64,000 bases of DNA from contig NZ_JAHCAP010000011.1 in assembly GCF_019634815.1 (NCBI RefSeq), positions 26,855 to 90,854 on the forward strand, in the 5' to 3' direction. The stretch comes from Dokdonella sp. (GTDB lineage: Bacteria > Pseudomonadota > Gammaproteobacteria > Xanthomonadales > Rhodanobacteraceae). The notes below the pieces were generated by a model. The model did no database searches. It was not told the DNA's origin and worked only from the letters and a program-made list of their open reading frames with translations. The position numbers were made by a program, and so were the translations under genes. Below are positions 51,461 through 60,191 of this stretch, piece after piece (the stretch's first letter is position 1; the number at the start of each line of letters is the position of its first letter).

Positions 51461-52458
51461 GCGTGCGGCCTGCCGTCGATCATCGCCAGGGCATGTGCGA
51501 GCAGTGGCGCGAGGATCGCCATCGTCTGACGCGCTGCGCGCGGGCTGCCCGGCAGGGCGAATACCAGCATCGCACCCACCTGCACCACCTCGGCGCGACT
51601 GAGCCAGCCCAGCGGCGTGTGCTGCGCGCTTTCGCTGCGGATCATTTCGGCCAAACCCTCGACGCGCCGATCGGCGACGCTGCGCAGGGCCTCGGGCGTG
51701 AGATCGCGCGCGCCCAGACCCGTGCCGCCGGTGCACAGGCACAGGCGGACCCCACTCGCGGCCAGTTCACGCAACTGCGTCGCCAAGGGCTCGATGCCGT
51801 CGGCGAGCACGCGTTCGACGCGCAGCTCGCCACCCAGTTTCCGCAGGCCCTCGCCCAACACCGGGCCGGATTCATCGACGTAATCACCACGGCTGGCGCG
51901 ATCGCTGAGCGTGAGCACCGCGCAAGGCACGCCATCCAGGCGCGCGAGATCGCGCGGACGATAGTGCGCGCGTTCTTCATCGTCGAGGCCATCGGGATGA
52001 ATCCACAGGCCCTTCTTGCCGCCCTCCTTGAACAGCAGGCGGATGCCGCCGAGCGCCAGGGCCGGCTCGACCGGTTTGGTCAGGTCATAGAGCGTGAGCA
52101 GCGCGGCGTTGACGCCGGCGAGCGCTTCCATCTCGACGCCGGTGCGCGCCTGCGTCGCGCATTCGCAGTAGACGCGGATCGCATGGCGCGCGGGGACCGG
52201 CACGCAGCGCACGCGCACCAATTCGAGCGCGAGCGGATGACACAGCGGCATCAAGGCCGAGGCCATCTTGGCGCCCTGGAGTCCCGCGATTTCGGCCATC
52301 ACCAAGGCATCGCCCTTGGGCAGGCGACGCTCGACCACGGCGGCAAACGCCTGCGCACCGGGCAGGAATTCGCCCACTGCAACCGCGCGGCGGCGCGTGA
52401 TGCGCTTGTCGCGAATATCGGCCATGTGGAAGGCGGCGTTGCTGTTGCTCTTGTCCAT
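51457..52458 (-). CDS. moaCB: Bifunctional MoaC-MoaB molybdenum cofactor protein
   Basis: A 333-residue fusion. Residues 1-155 are MoaC, which with MoaA makes cyclic pyranopterin monophosphate (FHMADIRDKRITRRRAVAVG, KMASALMPLCHPLALE, GVEMEALAGVNAALLTLYD). Residues 175-333 are a MoaB/MogA domain for molybdopterin adenylylation (VLTLSDRASRGDYVDESGP, LCTGGTGLGARDLTPEA, ALPGSPRAARQTM). The fusion is known in several proteobacteria. It begins 2 bp after the moaA stop. Confidence 0.93.
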   Translation of the reverse strand: MDKSNSNAAFHMADIRDKRITRRRAVAVGEFLPGAQAFAAVVERRLPKGDALVMAEIAGLQGAKMASALMPLCHPLALELVRVRCVPVPARHAIRVYCECATQARTGVEMEALAGVNAALLTLYDLTKPVEPALALGGIRLLFKEGGKKGLWIHPDGLDDEERAHYRPRDLARLDGVPCAVLTLSDRASRGDYVDESGPVLGEGLRKLGGELRVERVLADGIEPLATQLRELAASGVRLCLCTGGTGLGARDLTPEALRSVADRRVEGLAEMIRSESAQHTPLGWLSRAEVVQVGAMLVFALPGSPRAARQTMAILAPLLAHALAMIDGRPHA

Positions 52459-52460
52459 GC

Positions 52461-53441
52461 TCAGCCGCCGATCGACGCGAGGTGTGGCGTGATGCCGGTG
52501 TTGCCTTCGTGCAAGCCATGCCCCGCCGACTTGAGATGAAGCTGGGTGGCAATGCGTGCGACCAGCGTCTCGTGGTCGGCGTCGGACTGCAGCAAGGGCC
52601 GCAGCGGAATGCCGAAATTGCCGAACAGGCACAGGCGCAGATCGCCACGTGCAGTCACGCGCAGACGATTGCAGCCGGCACAGAAATCCTTGGCATAGGG
52701 CGCAATGATGCCGATGCGGCCGCGATAGTCGGGATGCTGGAATTCGCGCGCCGGGCCGGCATCGCTCGCGCGCTGGCGCAGCGTCCAGCCGGCAGCGACG
52801 AGTTGTTCCTCGACGAATTGCGCACGCAGATGGTGGCGCGCGAAATAGTCGGCGTTGTCACCGGTGCGCATGAGTTCGATGAAGCGCACGGCCAGATCGC
52901 GCTCGCGCAGGAATTCCAGCCAGTTCGGCAACTCATCATCATTGACGCCACGCAGCAGGACCGCATTGAGCTTGACGGAGTCGAAACCCAGTCCCAGCGC
53001 CATCTCCACGCCTTCGCTGATTTCGGCATGGCGATCGTGCCCGGTGATTGCGTGAAAGCGCTGCGCATCGAGGCTGTCGAGACTGACGTTGAGCGCGGTG
53101 AGGCCCGCCGCTCGCCACACGCCGACATGCCGCGGCAGCAGCGTGCCATTGGTGGTCAACGCGATGCGCGTGATGCCCGGCACGGCGGCGATCGCCTCGA
53201 TGATCTGCGGCAGATCCTTGCGCAGGCTCGGCTCGCCGCCGGTGAGACGGATCTTGCGCATGCCCAGCGCGGCGAATGCGCGCACCAGCCGCAGCACTTC
53301 GTCGCGATCGAGAAATCGCGACTTGCCATCGGCCTGATAACCATCCGGCAGGCAATAGCTGCAACGGAAATTGCAGGCTTGCGTCAGCGACAGGCGCAGA
53401 TACGGAAAGGAGCGCCCGAAGCGATCGGTGAGGATCGTCAT
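52461..53441 (-). CDS. moaA: GTP 3',8-cyclase MoaA
   Basis: A 326-residue radical-SAM enzyme for the first step of molybdopterin synthesis. The SAM cluster motif is CNFRCSYC (about residues 23-30), the SAM loop is LTGGEPSLR, and the C-terminal cluster cysteines are in FCAGCNRLR and LRLCLFG. The protein ends SIGG, the Gly-Gly tail needed for activity. I chose the ATG at 53441 for its GGAG site; ATGs at 53453 and 53483 are in frame. It heads the operon and has a class II FNR promoter 135 bp upstream, so cofactor supply is tied to low oxygen. Confidence 0.95.
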   Translation of the reverse strand: MTILTDRFGRSFPYLRLSLTQACNFRCSYCLPDGYQADGKSRFLDRDEVLRLVRAFAALGMRKIRLTGGEPSLRKDLPQIIEAIAAVPGITRIALTTNGTLLPRHVGVWRAAGLTALNVSLDSLDAQRFHAITGHDRHAEISEGVEMALGLGFDSVKLNAVLLRGVNDDELPNWLEFLRERDLAVRFIELMRTGDNADYFARHHLRAQFVEEQLVAAGWTLRQRASDAGPAREFQHPDYRGRIGIIAPYAKDFCAGCNRLRVTARGDLRLCLFGNFGIPLRPLLQSDADHETLVARIATQLHLKSAGHGLHEGNTGITPHLASIGG

Positions 53442-53575
53442 GTACCACTCCATTCCAATCACGGGAGGCCGACGCGTTTCCACATCGACCCGGTGGCAAC
53501 AGCCACGGCGTGCCAGCCATATTCCGCAGAACCCAGGCCAGAACGCTTGGAGGTTTCGCAGGGATTGACCTGCTT

Positions 53576-53624
53576 GCCGCGCAGTTTAGTGGCAAACCGC
53601 GGCGGCCGGGTTGATCCGGGTCAA
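53576..53624 (-). promoter_or_regulatory. Class II FNR-dependent promoter of the moaA operon
   Basis: The FNR-type palindrome TTGACCCGGATCAA (minus strand, 53611-53624) is followed after 22 bp by TAAACT (53583-53588, 4 of 6 to consensus), predicting a start at 53576. The box centre is then at -41.5, the same geometry as the promoter at 48490-48538. The leader to moaA is 135 nt; I see no clear molybdenum-cofactor riboswitch in it. Confidence 0.65.
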
Positions 53625-53708
53625 CGCCACGACCCTTGCCCGAGCATTCCGCCGCACGTGGCCGGCATGCGAAAATCCCCGACTCTTTCCGGCCGCATTC
53701 CCGCTTCC

Positions 53709-54113
53709 ATGCAGATTTCCAGCTTCGATGAACTCCTGCGCGCCGCGCACCAGCAAGCCGAGCCGCAGCGCCTGCTGTTCGTGTTTGCGCGTGTCGAGCT
53801 GCCCGCGGCGGCGACGCCCGACCAGCGCGAGCGCTTCGAACGCCGCGAAGGCGGCACGTTGACGCTGGCGCTGTGCGTGGACAAGGCGCCCGAACAAGTG
53901 GAGAGTTTCGCCGCGCTGGCCGCCGAATCCGAACACACCGGCCAGGACTGGGATCTGGTTTTCGTCAGCAGCCTCAGCGGCCGCGGCGGCATTGCGCCCA
54001 ACAGCGACGAGGCGGTGCAGCCGCTGCGCTTCATGGTCAATGCGATCAACAACGGTCGTGTCGCCGACTTCGCCACCTTCGACCGCAACGGCGACGTGGT
54101 GCAGTTCGGATGA
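53709..54113 (+). CDS. Conserved small protein of unknown role
   Basis: A 134-residue soluble protein starting MQISSFDELLRAAHQQAEPQ and containing RLLFVFARVELPAAATPDQR, LCVDKAPEQVESFAALAAES and a late PLRFMVNAINNGRVADFATF. Proteins like it are conserved in beta- and gammaproteobacteria and are sometimes labelled ribonucleotide reductase subunit alpha, but it is far too short for that enzyme and lacks its motifs, so I would not use the name. It is divergent from moaA and ends 24 bp before the convergent pgpA. Confidence 0.7.
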   Translation: MQISSFDELLRAAHQQAEPQRLLFVFARVELPAAATPDQRERFERREGGTLTLALCVDKAPEQVESFAALAAESEHTGQDWDLVFVSSLSGRGGIAPNSDEAVQPLRFMVNAINNGRVADFATFDRNGDVVQFG

Positions 54114-54137
54114 GCGTCTCCATGCGCTGTCCAGGGC

Positions 54138-54641
54138 TCAGGCCGCGGTCGCGCTCATCAGCAAGGCAAACCACAGCACCAGCGCGGCATAGGCGCCCGC
54201 GAGCACGTCGTCGAGCATCACGCCCAAACCGCCCTTGAGCTTGCGGTCGGCCCACGACACCGGCCACGGCTTGGTCACATCGAACACGCGAAACAGCACG
54301 AAACCGGCGAACAGCCACACCCAGCCATGCGCAAGAAACAAGAGCGGCAGCAGAGCGATCCACTGACCGACGAATTCGTCGATCACGACCGCGCCGGGAT
54401 CGCTTATGCGCAGCCGCGCAATCGCCACCTTCGATGCCCACACGCCGAGCGCGAATACCAGCGCGATCACGCCGAGCACGAGGGGCCACGGCAATTCACG
54501 CAAGATCAGCCACGGCAGCAAGGCTGCGGCTGAACCTGCGGTGCCCGGCGCAACGGGACTGAGCCCCGAACCGAAACCACAGGCGATCCAGCCAGCCGGA
54601 TGGCCGAGCAAGGCACGCCGCTGCGCTGCGTCCAGACTCAC
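54138..54641 (-). CDS. pgpA: Phosphatidylglycerophosphatase A
   Basis: A 167-residue inner-membrane enzyme that dephosphorylates phosphatidylglycerophosphate to phosphatidylglycerol. Family features are FGSGLSPVAPGTAGSAAALL (residues 24-43), VIDEFVGQWIALL near 88 and VMLDDVLAGAYAAL near 145, with catalytic Asp/Glu in DEFVGQ and DDVLAG. The GTG start at 54641 overlaps the thiL stop (GTGA), which fixes it. It is the last gene of the rib-nusB-thiL operon. Confidence 0.93.
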   Translation of the reverse strand: MSLDAAQRRALLGHPAGWIACGFGSGLSPVAPGTAGSAAALLPWLILRELPWPLVLGVIALVFALGVWASKVAIARLRISDPGAVVIDEFVGQWIALLPLLFLAHGWVWLFAGFVLFRVFDVTKPWPVSWADRKLKGGLGVMLDDVLAGAYAALVLWFALLMSATAA

Positions 54642-55609
54642 GCGAAATGCTCCCAGCCCGTGCGCGCCAGCACGATCTCGCCGCGCTGCGCATCGAGCAG
54701 GCGCACGCCCTCGCCCGCGGTCACGCGACCGATGCGCGTCGCGCCGCAGCCGCTGCGGGCCAGATCGCGCAGGATCGTCGCCTCGTGTGCGGGTGAAGCG
54801 CAAAACGCCAGTTCGTAGTCATCACCGCCACTGGCCTGCAAGGCAATGCGTGTGGCTTCGTCACAAGCGTCGAGCAGTGCTGGCGAGGCCGGCAGCAAGG
54901 GCGCATCAATCTCGATGCCAACGCCGCTGCATCGCGCGATGTGGCCCAGATCGGCAAGCAAGCCGTCGGAGACGTCGATGCAGGCGCTGGCCTGGTCACG
55001 CAGCGCGATGCCGGCGGCCACGCGCGGCGTCGGCCGACGCATGCGTTCGAGCAGGGCCAATCGCTGGGAATCACCCAGCTGCGCCCATGCGCCGCCGCGC
55101 GCCTGCGTGCAATACAGCCCGGCCACTGCATCACCGAGCGTGCCGGTGACGAACACGCCATCGCCTACGCGCGCGCCATTCCGGCGCAGGGCGCGACCCG
55201 CTGGCACGAAACCGAGCACGGTCACGCCGACCGCGAGCGGACCACTGGTGGTGTCGCCACCGACGAGCGCCAGATGATGCTGGCCCGCGAGCTCGGCGAA
55301 TCCGGCCGCGAATTGATCGACGAAGTCCGCATCGGCCTGCGGCAAGGTCAGGTTGAGCAAGGCCCAGGCAGGCCTCGCACCCATCGCCGCGAGGTCGGAC
55401 AGATTCACCGCCAGCGATTTCCAGCCGATGTCGCGTGGCGCAGCACCCTGCGGAAAATGCACGCCATCGACCAGGGTGTCGGTGCTTGCCGCCAGCTCGT
55501 GCCCGGCCGGTGGCGCCAGCAGTGCGGCGTCATCGCCAATACCGAGCAAGACGTCGGCACGGCCGAGTGAGCAGTGCGCGCGGATCCGTTCGATCAGCTC
55601 GAATTCCAT
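54638..55609 (-). CDS. thiL: Thiamine-monophosphate kinase ThiL
   Basis: A 323-residue ATP-dependent kinase that makes thiamine diphosphate from thiamine monophosphate. MEFELIERIRAH, LLGIGDDAALL, ASTDTLVDGVHF, GWKSLAVNLSDLAAMGARP, ACIDVSDGLLADLGHI and ASGGDDYEL are the family blocks in order. The product is the ligand of the riboswitch at 22494-22570 and the cofactor of the ThDP enzyme at 25478. It starts 7 bp after nusB. Confidence 0.95.
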   Translation of the reverse strand: MEFELIERIRAHCSLGRADVLLGIGDDAALLAPPAGHELAASTDTLVDGVHFPQGAAPRDIGWKSLAVNLSDLAAMGARPAWALLNLTLPQADADFVDQFAAGFAELAGQHHLALVGGDTTSGPLAVGVTVLGFVPAGRALRRNGARVGDGVFVTGTLGDAVAGLYCTQARGGAWAQLGDSQRLALLERMRRPTPRVAAGIALRDQASACIDVSDGLLADLGHIARCSGVGIEIDAPLLPASPALLDACDEATRIALQASGGDDYELAFCASPAHEATILRDLARSGCGATRIGRVTAGEGVRLLDAQRGEIVLARTGWEHFA

Positions 55610-55616
55610 CAGCGCA

Positions 55617-56075
55617 TCAACCGCGAGCCGCGTACTCGGCCGAACGCCACTGCGCGGCGAGTTTGTCGAGCACGCCGTTGACGTAGGTGTGGCCGTGTTC
55701 GGCACCGAAGCGCTTGGTCGCCTCGACCGCCTCGTTGATCACCACGCGATAGGGTACGTCGATGCGTTCGCGCAATTCGAACGCGGCAATGCGCAGCGCC
55801 GCGCGTTCGATCGGATCGACGCGCTCGACTTCGCGGTCGAGCAGCGGCGCCAATGCCGCATCGAACTCGCCATGCAGCCGCGCCACGCCGCGCACCAGTT
55901 CCTCGAAATACGGCAGGTCGGCGATCTGCATGTCCTGCTCGTGGCGGAACTGCTCGATGATGCTTTCGATGCGATTGCCCGACATCTGCCAGGCGTAGAC
56001 CGCCTGCAATGCGCGCCGCCTCGCGCGCGAGCGCGCAGCCGGATCGATGCCTGATGCATGCGATGGATGGCTCAC
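55617..56075 (-). CDS. nusB: Transcription antitermination factor NusB
   Basis: A 152-residue helical RNA-binding protein that joins NusE on boxA of rRNA leader transcripts. [16 protein letters not shown] at the start and [20 protein letters not shown] near the end are characteristic. The GTG at 56075 overlaps the ribH stop (GTGA) and has a GGAGG site, so I prefer it to the in-frame GTG at 56087. It is a standard neighbour of ribH. Confidence 0.95.
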   Translation of the reverse strand: MSHPSHASGIDPAARSRARRRALQAVYAWQMSGNRIESIIEQFRHEQDMQIADLPYFEELVRGVARLHGEFDAALAPLLDREVERVDPIERAALRIAAFELRERIDVPYRVVINEAVEATKRFGAEHGHTYVNGVLDKLAAQWRSAEYAARG

Positions 56076-56530
56076 AGCTTCCTCCACAGATCGATCATTT
56101 CCAGCGCTGCCAGCGCCACATCTTCGCCCTTGTTGCCATGCTCGCCACCGGCGCGCGCCTGCGCGTCGGCATGGCGCTCGACCGCGAGCACGCCATTGAG
56201 CACGATGATGCGCCGATCCAGGGCCACGCGCATCAGCGCCTGCGCACAGTTGTCGGCAACGTGCTCGTAGTGGCGCGTGTCACCGCGCACCACGCAGCCA
56301 AGCGCAATCACCGCGGCGACGCGCCCGGCCATGCGGTCGGCGGTCGATGCGATCTCCCAGGCGCCGGGCACACGGATGAGATCGATGTCGGCATCGGCCA
56401 CGCCATGCTCGCGCAGGCAGCGCAGCGCACCCTCGATCAAGGCGTCGACGATGCTCGGGTTCCAGCGACTGGCGATGATGGCAATGCGCGCGTCAGCATT
56501 TGCGCGCACCTCGCCGTGGTAGGTCGGCAT
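56072..56530 (-). CDS. ribH: 6,7-dimethyl-8-ribityllumazine synthase
   Basis: A 152-residue lumazine synthase, the penultimate step of riboflavin synthesis. [45 protein letters not shown] and [15 protein letters not shown] correspond to the substrate-binding segments, including His in DTRHYEHV. It lies 44 bp after the ribB-like gene and overlaps nusB by 4 bp. Confidence 0.96.
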   Translation of the reverse strand: MPTYHGEVRANADARIAIIASRWNPSIVDALIEGALRCLREHGVADADIDLIRVPGAWEIASTADRMAGRVAAVIALGCVVRGDTRHYEHVADNCAQALMRVALDRRIIVLNGVLAVERHADAQARAGGEHGNKGEDVALAALEMIDLWRKL

Positions 56531-56574
56531 CGATCAGGGTTCCATGCAGGCGGCCGCGACGCGGCGATTGCGCA

Positions 56575-57681
56575 TTATGCGGTGGCGCCGCGGCCGGCGT
56601 CCTCATAGGCGACGACTTCGAGGCCGAAGCCACCCAGCGCGGCGAAGCGACGCGGCGTGCCGAGCACGCGCAGACGCTCGATGCCCAGATCACGCAGGAT
56701 CTGCGCACCCACGCCATGCAGGCGACCATCGTAGGCCGCGTCGGCGTTCTCGGCCGCCGGCGCCTGCAGGCGATCGAGCGCACGCGCGCCTTCGTCAGGC
56801 GAGGACAGCACCACCACCACGCCACGCTCGCTCGCGGCGACCTGGCGAAGCGCCGCGGTGACCGTGATCGTGCCCGCTTCCTCGCGCAGATGCAGCACAT
56901 CGCTCAAGGTGTCGCGCAGATGTACGCGCGCCAGCACCGGCTCACTGCCACCGACATCGCCGCGCACCAGGGCGAAATGCGGCAGGCCGCTGAGCTCGTC
57001 GCGGTAGCCGAAGAGTCGGAACGCGCCAAACTCGGTATCGACCGCGCGCTCGAACACGCGCGTGACGGTCCGTTCGGTGCGCAGGCGATGGCGGATGAGG
57101 TCGGCGATCGTGCCGATCTTGAGGCCGTGTCGCGCAGCGAACACTTCGAGCTCGGGCCGGCGCGCCATCGAGCCGTCCTCGCTGAGAATTTCCACGAGCA
57201 CACCGGCCGGCTCGAAACCGGCGAGCGCAGCCAGATCGCTCGCGGCTTCGGTGTGGCCCGCGCGCGTGAGCACGCCGCCATTGCGCACCGTGAGCGGAAA
57301 GATGTGCCCGGGCTGGGTGAGATCGTTGGGCCCGGCAGCGGCCGCTACCGCGGCCTGCACCGTGCGCGCGCGGTCGAAGGCCGAGATGCCTGTCGTCACG
57401 CCCTGCGCAGCCTCGATCGAAACGGTGAAGTTGGTGTGGTGCGGCGAGGTGTTGTTGCTCACCATCGGCCGCAGTCCGAGCTGGCGGCAACGCGACTCGG
57501 TCAGCGCAAGGCAGATCAGGCCACGCGCCTCGCGCGCCATGAAATTGATGTCCTCGGGGCGCACGCTCTGCGCCGCCATGATGAGATCGCCCTCGTTCTC
57601 GCGGTCCTCGTCGTCGACCACGACGACCATGCGGCCGGCGCGGATTTCTTCGACCAGTTCGGCAATGCTGGCAAGACTCAT
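56575..57681 (-). CDS. ribB: 3,4-dihydroxy-2-butanone 4-phosphate synthase with degenerate GTP cyclohydrolase II domain
   Basis: A 368-residue protein. Residues 1-205 are the RibB domain with the acidic loop [10 protein letters not shown] (23-32), [13 protein letters not shown] and [11 protein letters not shown]; it converts ribulose 5-phosphate to the four-carbon unit of riboflavin. Residues 206-368 have the GTP cyclohydrolase II fold but lack the zinc cysteines of active enzymes: the segment [17 protein letters not shown] has none. This RibBX form is known in proteobacteria, which then carry a separate RibA. It overlaps ribE by 4 bp. Confidence 0.9.
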   Translation of the reverse strand: MSLASIAELVEEIRAGRMVVVVDDEDRENEGDLIMAAQSVRPEDINFMAREARGLICLALTESRCRQLGLRPMVSNNTSPHHTNFTVSIEAAQGVTTGISAFDRARTVQAAVAAAAGPNDLTQPGHIFPLTVRNGGVLTRAGHTEAASDLAALAGFEPAGVLVEILSEDGSMARRPELEVFAARHGLKIGTIADLIRHRLRTERTVTRVFERAVDTEFGAFRLFGYRDELSGLPHFALVRGDVGGSEPVLARVHLRDTLSDVLHLREEAGTITVTAALRQVAASERGVVVVLSSPDEGARALDRLQAPAAENADAAYDGRLHGVGAQILRDLGIERLRVLGTPRRFAALGGFGLEVVAYEDAGRGATA

Positions 57682-58280
57682 GCGGCAGCTCCGGGATGCA
57701 GGCGTTCCAGATAGCGGGCAATGAGATCGACTTCAAGGTTGACGGCGTCGCCCATGCCGCGCTCGCTGAAACTGGTGTGCGCGAGCGTGTGCGGAATGAG
57801 GGTGACGCCGAACCCTTCGTCGTCCACGGCATTCACCGTCAGGCTCACGCCATCGACGCAGATCGATCCCTTTGCCGCGATGTAGCGCATGAGTGCGGCG
57901 GGCGCGCGGAACTGCCAGCGCTGCGCGCCGCCGGGCTCGTGATCGATGCGCGCAACCGCGCCGATGCCATCGACGTGGCCCGCGACCAGATGCCCGCCGA
58001 GGCGGTCTGACAGACGCAGCGCCTTTTCGAGGTTGACGGCGTCGCCTGTGCGCAAGCTGCCCAGCGTGGTCAGGCGCAGGGTTTCGGCGGAGGCCTCCGC
58101 GTGCCAGTGCGTACCGGTGTGCGCGGTCACCGTGAGGCACACGCCCGCCACCGCGATGCTGTCGCCGGGCACCACATCGCTCAGATCGAGTGTGTCCGCA
58201 GCGATCAGGAGCTGCGCGCCGTCGCCATGCATCTGCCGCGCCGCGAGGCGGCCCACTGCCTGGATGATTCCGCTGAACAT
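57678..58280 (-). CDS. ribE: Riboflavin synthase alpha chain
   Basis: A 200-residue enzyme with two similar barrel halves that turns two lumazines into riboflavin and a pyrimidine. [12 protein letters not shown] is the conserved start (ATG at 58280); [10 protein letters not shown] and [16 protein letters not shown] mark the two halves. The frame is open to 58478 through the upstream repeats but this extension is not part of the gene. ribD lies 204 bp upstream, with the gap filled by repeats. Confidence 0.95.
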   Translation of the reverse strand: MFSGIIQAVGRLAARQMHGDGAQLLIAADTLDLSDVVPGDSIAVAGVCLTVTAHTGTHWHAEASAETLRLTTLGSLRTGDAVNLEKALRLSDRLGGHLVAGHVDGIGAVARIDHEPGGAQRWQFRAPAALMRYIAAKGSICVDGVSLTVNAVDDEGFGVTLIPHTLAHTSFSERGMGDAVNLEVDLIARYLERLHPGAAA

Positions 58281-58323
58281 CGTCTTGTCCTGTCTGTTGG
58301 TCTGCCTGTCGGTTGACGCGGCC

Positions 58324-58470
58324 CGTGGGTCGGGCTTCAGCCCGACGATCGCTTCTGCCGCGCCAAGCCTGTCGGGATGAATCCCGACCCACAACTTGCT
58401 CCCTGTCGGGATGAATCCCGACCCACAACTTGCTCCCTGTCGGGATGAATCCCGAGCCACATCTTGCTGC
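58324..58470. repeat. Three 34-bp palindromic repeats between ribD and ribE
   Basis: The unit begins GTCGGGATGAATCCCGAC, followed by a spacer with CAACTTGCTCCC, and recurs at 58371, 58405 and 58439 with an exact 34-bp period; the third copy has small changes. A diverged inverted relative (GTGGGTCGGGCTTCAGCCCG) lies at 58324-58343. Each core is a short hairpin. The cluster sits in the transcribed gap of the rib operon. Confidence 0.85.
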
Positions 58471-58484
58471 ATGTCCATCGTGTT

Positions 58485-59603
58485 TCAGGCTTCAGGCCCG
58501 ATTCCTGGCCGCAACAGCAGGCGCCAATCCTTGCCCACCTGCCGCTGTTCCACGACCCGCAGTGCCCAGCGCTGCGCCAACGACGCAAGCGCAGGCAGAT
58601 GCAGCAACGGGCGCGCATCGTCGCCCAGGAGCACCGGCGCGACATAGAGCAGCAGCTCGTCGACCAATCCTGCCGCGAGCCACGCGCCAGCCAGGCGTGG
58701 CCCGGCCTCGACCTGCACTTCGTTGCAGCCGCGGTCGGCAAGGACGCGCAGCACGTCGCGCAGCTCGAGACCGGCTGCGTCGCTCGCAATGGCAAGGCAT
58801 TCGACGCGGGCAAAGCGCCCATCCTGCGGGGTACTTGCCTGCGCATGGAACACCAGGGTCGGCACACTGCCATCGAGCAACTGCGCGTGCGCCGGTGTAC
58901 GCAACTCTCGATCGAGCAACACACGCAGCGGCGGGACGAACTCGCCGCCATCGGGCGCATCGGTTTGCAGCCGCACGGTGAGACGCGGATCGTCGGCCAG
59001 CGCGCTGCCGCTGCCGGTGAGGATCGCGCTGCTGCGCGCGCGCCAGCGCTGCACGTCGGCGCGCGCGGCCGCGCTGGTTATCCATTTGGATGCGCCGTTG
59101 GCGAGGGCGGTGCGGCCATCCAGGCTCATCGCCAACTTGAGGCGCAGCCACGGCCGCCCGCGCTCGATGCGCGAGAAGAAACCGCGATTGAGCTCGCGCG
59201 CAACCTCGCGCATGAGACCGGATTCGACCCCGATACCGGCATCGCGCAGGCGCTGACTCGCGTCGCTGGCATGTTGTGAAACGTCTTCGCTCGCAAACAC
59301 CACGCGCGCAACGCCGGCTTCGATCAGTGCATTCACGCAAGGCGGCGTGCGCCCGCTGCGTCCGCAGGGTTCGAGCGTGGCATAGACGGTGGCGCCGCGC
59401 GCACGTGCGCCGGCCTCGCGCAGCGCGAACACCTCGGCATGCGGCTCGCCCGCGCGCCGGTGCCAGCCGGTGCCGACGATGTCGGTGCCCTGCGCAATCA
59501 CGCAGCCTACCCGTGGATTGGGCTGGGTCGTATGCATGCCGCGCTCGGCCAGGCGCAACGCGCGCGCCATATGCGCGTGGTCGTTGGCCGTGAACGCCTG
59601 CAT
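58485..59603 (-). CDS. ribD: Bifunctional deaminase-reductase RibD
   Basis: A 372-residue riboflavin enzyme. Residues 1-145 are the zinc deaminase (GEPHAEVFAL with the HAE motif, then TLEPCGRSGRTPPCVNALI). Residues 150-372 are the reductase (RLKLAMSLDGRTAL, ITSAAARADVQRWRARSSAI, VQVEAGPRLAGAWLAAGLVD). The ATG at 59603 shares a base with the nrdR stop (TGATG). It is the first rib gene of the operon. Confidence 0.96.
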   Translation of the reverse strand: MQAFTANDHAHMARALRLAERGMHTTQPNPRVGCVIAQGTDIVGTGWHRRAGEPHAEVFALREAGARARGATVYATLEPCGRSGRTPPCVNALIEAGVARVVFASEDVSQHASDASQRLRDAGIGVESGLMREVARELNRGFFSRIERGRPWLRLKLAMSLDGRTALANGASKWITSAAARADVQRWRARSSAILTGSGSALADDPRLTVRLQTDAPDGGEFVPPLRVLLDRELRTPAHAQLLDGSVPTLVFHAQASTPQDGRFARVECLAIASDAAGLELRDVLRVLADRGCNEVQVEAGPRLAGAWLAAGLVDELLLYVAPVLLGDDARPLLHLPALASLAQRWALRVVEQRQVGKDWRLLLRPGIGPEA

Positions 59604-60121
59604 CAGCGTTTCCGCGCAATGCCGGCGGCGTCACCCAGCAGCGGCAGCTGCAGGCCTTCGATCACCGGCAGGTCGCGCTCGAGGCGCTCGATTTCCTCGC
59701 GGAACGCCTGCACGTCCTCGAAGCTGCGATAGACCGAGGCAAAGCGCACGAAGGCGACCTGATCGATCTTCTTGAGCGCACGCATCACCAGTTCGCCGAT
59801 CTGACGTGAGGGCAGTTCCCGTTCGCCGCTCTTGCGCAGTTCATCGATCACCGCGCGTACGGCATCGTCGACCACTTCGATCGACACCGGACGCTTGTGC
59901 AGGGCGCTGTCGAAACTGGTGCGCAGCTTGCGTTCGCTGAAGGCTTCGCGCCGGCCATCGTTCTTGATCACCGCCGGCAACTTGATCTCGGCGGTCTCGA
60001 AGGTGTTGAAGCGCTCGCCGCAGGCCGCGCATTCGCGCCGGCGCCGAATCGAGGCGCCATCATCGGACTCGCGCGAGTCGATGACGCGGGTATCGTCGTG
60101 CTGGCAGTAGGGACAATGCAT
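59603..60121 (-). CDS. nrdR: Transcriptional repressor NrdR
   Basis: A 172-residue repressor of ribonucleotide reductase genes. It has an N-terminal zinc ribbon ([18 protein letters not shown] and ECAACGERF) and an ATP-cone ([20 protein letters not shown] and onward). Slightly longer than E. coli NrdR (149) by its C-terminal tail. It lies 70 bp after glyA on the same strand, the usual glyA-nrdR-ribD order. Confidence 0.96.
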   Translation of the reverse strand: MHCPYCQHDDTRVIDSRESDDGASIRRRRECAACGERFNTFETAEIKLPAVIKNDGRREAFSERKLRTSFDSALHKRPVSIEVVDDAVRAVIDELRKSGERELPSRQIGELVMRALKKIDQVAFVRFASVYRSFEDVQAFREEIERLERDLPVIEGLQLPLLGDAAGIARKR

Positions 60122-60191
60122 CTGCGGGTGACGGGCGGAGTCGGCGGCAAGCGTGAAGACAGGCTTTCAGCGCTTGCCGTCGATATCGGCC

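Noticed and set aside
53709..54113. Ribonucleotide reductase alpha subunit
   Set aside because: Only 134 residues, with none of the catalytic cysteines or nucleotide-binding motifs of that enzyme.
58281..58484. FMN riboswitch in front of ribE
   Set aside because: The gap is filled by 34-bp hairpin repeats; the conserved FMN aptamer segments are absent.
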